A DNA stretch of 64,000 nt from Bin87 sp026710825 (lineage in GTDB: Bacteria > Chloroflexota > Dehalococcoidia > Lucifugimonadales > UBA3495): NCBI GenBank assembly GCA_965232815.1, contig OZ247427.1, positions 3,286,001 through 3,350,000 of the forward strand, read 5' to 3'. The notes under the pieces are model-generated. The model was not told the DNA's origin. It did not search any database and was given only the letters and a program-made list of their open reading frames with translations. This document shows, in pieces, positions 61,313-64,000 of this stretch; position 1 is the first letter of the stretch; the number at the start of each line of letters is the position of its first letter. The position numbers were made by a program, and so were the translations under genes.

Positions 61313-62524
61313 CTATCCCTCGAAATAACCTTCCTCGCGGAACAACTCCGCGAGTCGAGCGATCCCCTCGCGGATCTCCTCGGGCGAATTATGACTGTAG
61401 GTCAGTCTGAGGTAGTTGTTACGATCCCGGTCCGCGCGGAACACACCGCCGGGGTTGTATTTGACGTCGCGCTCAGTGGCTTTCGCCAGCGTTGCCCAGG
61501 TATCGGCGCCCTCCGGCAATCGGACAAACACCAGCATCCCGCCGCGGGGAGTGGTCCACTCGCAGAACGAGGGGAAATTCTCTTCCAACGCGCTGAGCAT
61601 CGCATCGCGGCGCACCAGGAGAGCGTTCCTGACGTTCTCGATGTGCTCCGCCTCGTGCTCGCGCATGTACTCGTACACCATCATGGTGGCCAAATGGCTA
61701 ACGCCCCGGCGGGGCAAGTTTTGCGCATTAACCTGGGGTAAGGCTTCCCGTACGCCCGGGGGCAAAACTCCGAATCCCACGCGCAAACCGCATCCGAGCA
61801 ATTTGGTGAAGGACGAAACGTAAAACACATCGCCCTGGTCGCTGAGCCCGGAAAAAGCCGTCGGCAACGGATCGCCGTCGATCTGGAAATCGGCGTAGGA
61901 CTCGTTCTCCAATATGGGTATGCCGTGGCTCTGGGCGACTTCCAACAGGGCGCGACGCCGCTGAATGGATGAGGAGAACCCCAGGGGGTTCTGATACACC
62001 GGGATCAGCCACACGAATTTGGGCCGGCGCCCAGCCGTTTCCAGGTTGTTGATAGCCTCTTCCAAAGCGTCGGGCAGCATGCCGTCTTCGTCGCAGGCCA
62101 CGTGCACAGGTTCGGCGCCGCGTTCGAGCATCATGCGGAGACTGCCCATGTAGGTGAATTCCTCGACGAGTACCGGATCCCCGGGGTTGATGAATGAATC
62201 GAGGAGGATGTTGATGGCGCCGCCGGCCCCGTCCGTGATTACAACGTCGTCCGGCGAAGCGTTGAATCCGCGATTGGCGGCCAGTCGCTGTGCGACGAAT
62301 TCTCGCAGGCCAACATGCCCTCCGGTGGGTGGGTACGCCGCCAGTGAGTTGGGGCCGCCGGAATCCAGACCCGCTCGAATCGCCGTCAGATACTCATCGG
62401 AATCTATGACCTCGGGCACGGCGTTGGTGACCGAGAATATGTACCTGGTTTGGGCATCCGACCCCGGAGGAGATGAGACGGCGCGAGGGAGGTTGTGGGA
62501 AAACAGGGCGGCGTAATCTACCAT
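61313..62524 (-). CDS. PLP-dependent aminotransferase, class I/II (2-aminoadipate/MocR-like type)
   Basis: A 403-residue fold-type I aminotransferase. The internal aldimine lysine is in SSFTKLLGCGLRVGF; other marks are AYPPTGGHVGLREFVA, DGAGGAINILL, PVYQNPLG, and ENESYADF. No N-terminal GntR helix-turn-helix is present, so it is an enzyme rather than a MocR regulator. I chose ATG 62524, which has GGAGG six bases upstream. The substrate is unknown, although this subgroup often acts on 2-aminoadipate, valine or kynurenine. A flavin monooxygenase gene lies directly upstream on the same strand. Confidence 0.87.
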   Translation of the reverse strand: MVDYAALFSHNLPRAVSSPPGSDAQTRYIFSVTNAVPEVIDSDEYLTAIRAGLDSGGPNSLAAYPPTGGHVGLREFVAQRLAANRGFNASPDDVVITDGAGGAINILLDSFINPGDPVLVEEFTYMGSLRMMLERGAEPVHVACDEDGMLPDALEEAINNLETAGRRPKFVWLIPVYQNPLGFSSSIQRRRALLEVAQSHGIPILENESYADFQIDGDPLPTAFSGLSDQGDVFYVSSFTKLLGCGLRVGFGVLPPGVREALPQVNAQNLPRRGVSHLATMMVYEYMREHEAEHIENVRNALLVRRDAMLSALEENFPSFCEWTTPRGGMLVFVRLPEGADTWATLAKATERDVKYNPGGVFRADRDRNNYLRLTYSHNSPEEIREGIARLAELFREEGYFEG

Positions 62525-62556
62525 TCTGGGCCTCCGATATTGCGGGGGTTGGCAAG

Positions 62557-63759
62557 CTAGTGCGTGATTTTGGCTTTGCGTTGGACCACCCCTTCGCGGA
62601 CAAGGGGAATGAGTTCCTTTCCGTATTCGGCGGCGTCGGCGAGGGGGTCGAATCCCCGGATTATGAACGCGGTGCAACCCAGGTCGTAGTATGCCAACAG
62701 GGAGTCGGCGACCTGTTGAGGAGTTCCGACGAGACAGGTAGTGCTGCCGGAAGCGCCACTGGCAGCAGCGATGGGCATCCACAGCCGCTCGTCATGGACG
62801 TTGCCTTCGGCTGCGAAACGGAGCAGTCGCCACGCTCCTTCCGACTGGGGCCGGGTCGGCACTCCGGGGGTGATGCGGCCGCTGGTGGCTTGCTTGATGC
62901 GGGCCAGGATTTGCTCGGCGCGTTCCCAAGCCTGGTCCTCGGTTGGAGCTAAGATAGGCCGGGCAGACAGGCTGAAACGCATCATAGAGGGATCTCGGCC
63001 CGCCGAGGTTACCCGGTTCCTTACGTCAGCAATGCGCTGGCTGATGGACGCGCGGGGTTCACCCCACAATGCGAATAAGTCGGCACGGCGGCTGGCCACG
63101 TCCAACGCGATATCGGAAGCACCGCCGAAAAACAGCGGCACATGGGGGCTCTGCCGGCATCGCGCCTGACTGTATGCATCTTGAAACCGGTAGAACTCCC
63201 CCTCATGGTCGAATGGCTCGTGCTCGGTCCATATACGACGCATTACGTCGAGGTATTCATCGGTGCGACGGTACCGGGCGTCATGGTCCAGCCAATCGCC
63301 ATCCTGCCGCTGTTCAAGGTCGTTGCCGCCGGTGATGATGTGCAGCGCGATGCGGCCGTTGGTCAGTTGGTCCAAGGTGGCAGCCTTGCGAGCGGCTAGG
63401 GTGGGTGCGATGAAACCGGGACGATGCGCGATGAGGTAGCCGAGACGTTTGGTATGGGCGGCGGCATAACCCGCGACCTCGAAACCGTCCGGCGTGGAAG
63501 ATGAGTAGCCGGTCAGGACCATGTCGAAGCCGGCCTGCTCGTGAGTCCGCGCGAAATCAAGGATGTAATCGGGGTCCACGCCCGATGGAACTTCTGCCCC
63601 AGGGTTGATCCCGCCGCCGAAAAGGCTCAGGGTCGCGCCACGGTTGGTCGCGGCCTCACGGACGACCCCGATCATCCCGATGATGGTAACGCCGTCGCTC
63701 CCATACACGCTTGGAACGGTTTGCGCCGGGCCCGTTCCGTTGCCGTTGGAATCGCTCAT
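62557..63759 (-). CDS. Luciferase-like monooxygenase, alkanesulfonate monooxygenase-like
   Basis: A 400-residue FMN-dependent monooxygenase of the SsuD/nitrilotriacetate group. It shows FARTHEQAGFDMVLTGYSSSTPDG, RLGYLIAHRPGFIAPTLAARKAATLDQLTNGRIALHIITGGND-like sequence, HDARYRRTDEYLDVMRRIW, and PLFFGGASDIALDVA, typical of SsuD. Likely substrates are alkanesulfonates or similar small organosulfur or amine compounds. It is probably co-transcribed with the aminotransferase that ends the unit. Confidence 0.87.
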   Translation of the reverse strand: MSDSNGNGTGPAQTVPSVYGSDGVTIIGMIGVVREAATNRGATLSLFGGGINPGAEVPSGVDPDYILDFARTHEQAGFDMVLTGYSSSTPDGFEVAGYAAAHTKRLGYLIAHRPGFIAPTLAARKAATLDQLTNGRIALHIITGGNDLEQRQDGDWLDHDARYRRTDEYLDVMRRIWTEHEPFDHEGEFYRFQDAYSQARCRQSPHVPLFFGGASDIALDVASRRADLFALWGEPRASISQRIADVRNRVTSAGRDPSMMRFSLSARPILAPTEDQAWERAEQILARIKQATSGRITPGVPTRPQSEGAWRLLRFAAEGNVHDERLWMPIAAASGASGSTTCLVGTPQQVADSLLAYYDLGCTAFIIRGFDPLADAAEYGKELIPLVREGVVQRKAKITH

Positions 63760-63863
63760 CCCAAAGTTGCTCCCAAATCAATGATGCCAGGCTAGTTTAT
63801 CCCATCCGCGGAGGACAACGGGAAATACGGGTAATTTCAGGGTGAAATTGCCGGTTAAGGGTG

Positions 63864-63896
63864 TTGACAAGCATCACGATACATTATAGTATGTAT
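63864..63896 (+). promoter_or_regulatory. Promoter with an overlapping operator-like dyad
   Basis: TTGACA at 63864-63869, 17-base spacer, TAGTAT at 63887-63892. The dyad ATACAT (63879-63884) with ATGTAT (63891-63896), six bases apart, overlaps the -10 box, as an operator for a dimeric repressor would. The gene that begins at 63977 lies downstream. Confidence 0.6.
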
Positions 63897-63976
63897 TCAA
63901 GGTGCTGGGGTTGCAGGGAACCCCCACACACCGCAAACCCGATGGCAATGAGCCGTCGTAATCCAGGAGGTTAGAA

Positions 63977-64000
63977 GTGGTTTCGTTGATAAAGCTGAAC
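63977..64000 (+). CDS. Start of an unidentified gene, truncated by the window
   Basis: GTG 63977 follows AGGAGG by six bases. Only eight codons (MVSLIKLN) are visible, so the product cannot be named. The upstream promoter and dyad point to a regulated, possibly autoregulated, gene. Confidence 0.5.

Noticed and set aside
1..64000. tRNA genes, rRNA genes, CRISPR arrays, insertion sequences
   Set aside because: No cloverleaf with a GGTTCGAATCC-like arm, no rRNA core, no regularly spaced repeats and no transposase motif was seen. The GTTCGAGA stretch at about 33291-33298 is the loop of a terminator.

Overview
The window is about 64 kb of moderately GC-rich bacterial chromosome. It most resembles a Chloroflexota genome, probably of the SAR202/Dehalococcoidia type. 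The grounds are a DUF2298 ('YYY') giant membrane glycosyltransferase, a complex I locus without the NADH-oxidising subunits, a large-type SRP RNA, RNase Y with YmdB, several luciferase-like flavin monooxygenases, and a TRAP transporter. This assignment is an inference from gene content. No rRNA, tRNA, CRISPR array, prophage or transposase was found.

Layout. Positions 1-2.5 kb hold a TRAP transporter (DctQ partial, DctM). 2.6-4.3 kb hold a sugar nucleotidyltransferase and a MoxR ATPase, followed by about 0.7 kb with no supported gene. 5-7.3 kb hold a glutaredoxin-like protein, recA and recX. 7.5-12 kb (minus strand) hold rny, ymdB, a PHP phosphoesterase, plsY and a zinc-finger membrane protein. 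12.2-16.2 kb hold a small SWIM protein and the minus-strand set epimerase, folC, fabF. 16.4-20.4 kb hold a flavin monooxygenase, the SRP RNA, ksgA, ispE and lgt. 20.6-25.4 kb (minus) hold a radical SAM protein, a second fabF and recJ. 26.1-31.6 kb hold speD, speE, then rplI, dnaB, a DnaD-domain protein and a tandem DnaC-like ATPase. 31.6-33.3 kb hold a UGSC selenoprotein and its neighbour. 33.3-42.3 kb (minus) hold an oxidoreductase, the DUF2298 protein, gap, eno and a LOG-like protein. 42.4-53.9 kb (minus) hold nuoA,B,C,D,H,I,J,K,L,M,N with three small extra genes. 54-57 kb (minus) hold a CinA/nucleotidyltransferase fusion, a flavin reductase and a beta-propeller lipoprotein. 57.2-61.2 kb hold HIT, crotonase, alpha/beta hydrolase, flavin monooxygenase and a peroxiredoxin-like selenoprotein. 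61.3-63.8 kb (minus) hold an aminotransferase and another flavin monooxygenase. The last bases hold a promoter and the start of a further gene.

The most notable result is two genes in which an in-frame TGA sits exactly where a redox-active selenocysteine belongs: a UGSC-family protein (TGA at 33011-33013) and a peroxiredoxin/AhpC-like protein with a UxxC motif (TGA at 60831-60833). Each TGA is followed by a hairpin placed like a bacterial SECIS element. This predicts that the organism inserts selenocysteine, although no selA, selB, selC or selD lies in the window. A glutaredoxin-like protein at 5.1 kb looks like the cysteine form of another family that often uses selenocysteine.

Other points of interest are a replicative helicase and loader gene set in which the DnaC-like loader carries two ATPase domains, a complex I operon with embedded HicB-like and CxCxxC proteins, a GAPDH with an Asn-to-Cys change in a conserved cofactor-contact motif, and several inverted repeats that act as terminators, operators or dispersed elements.
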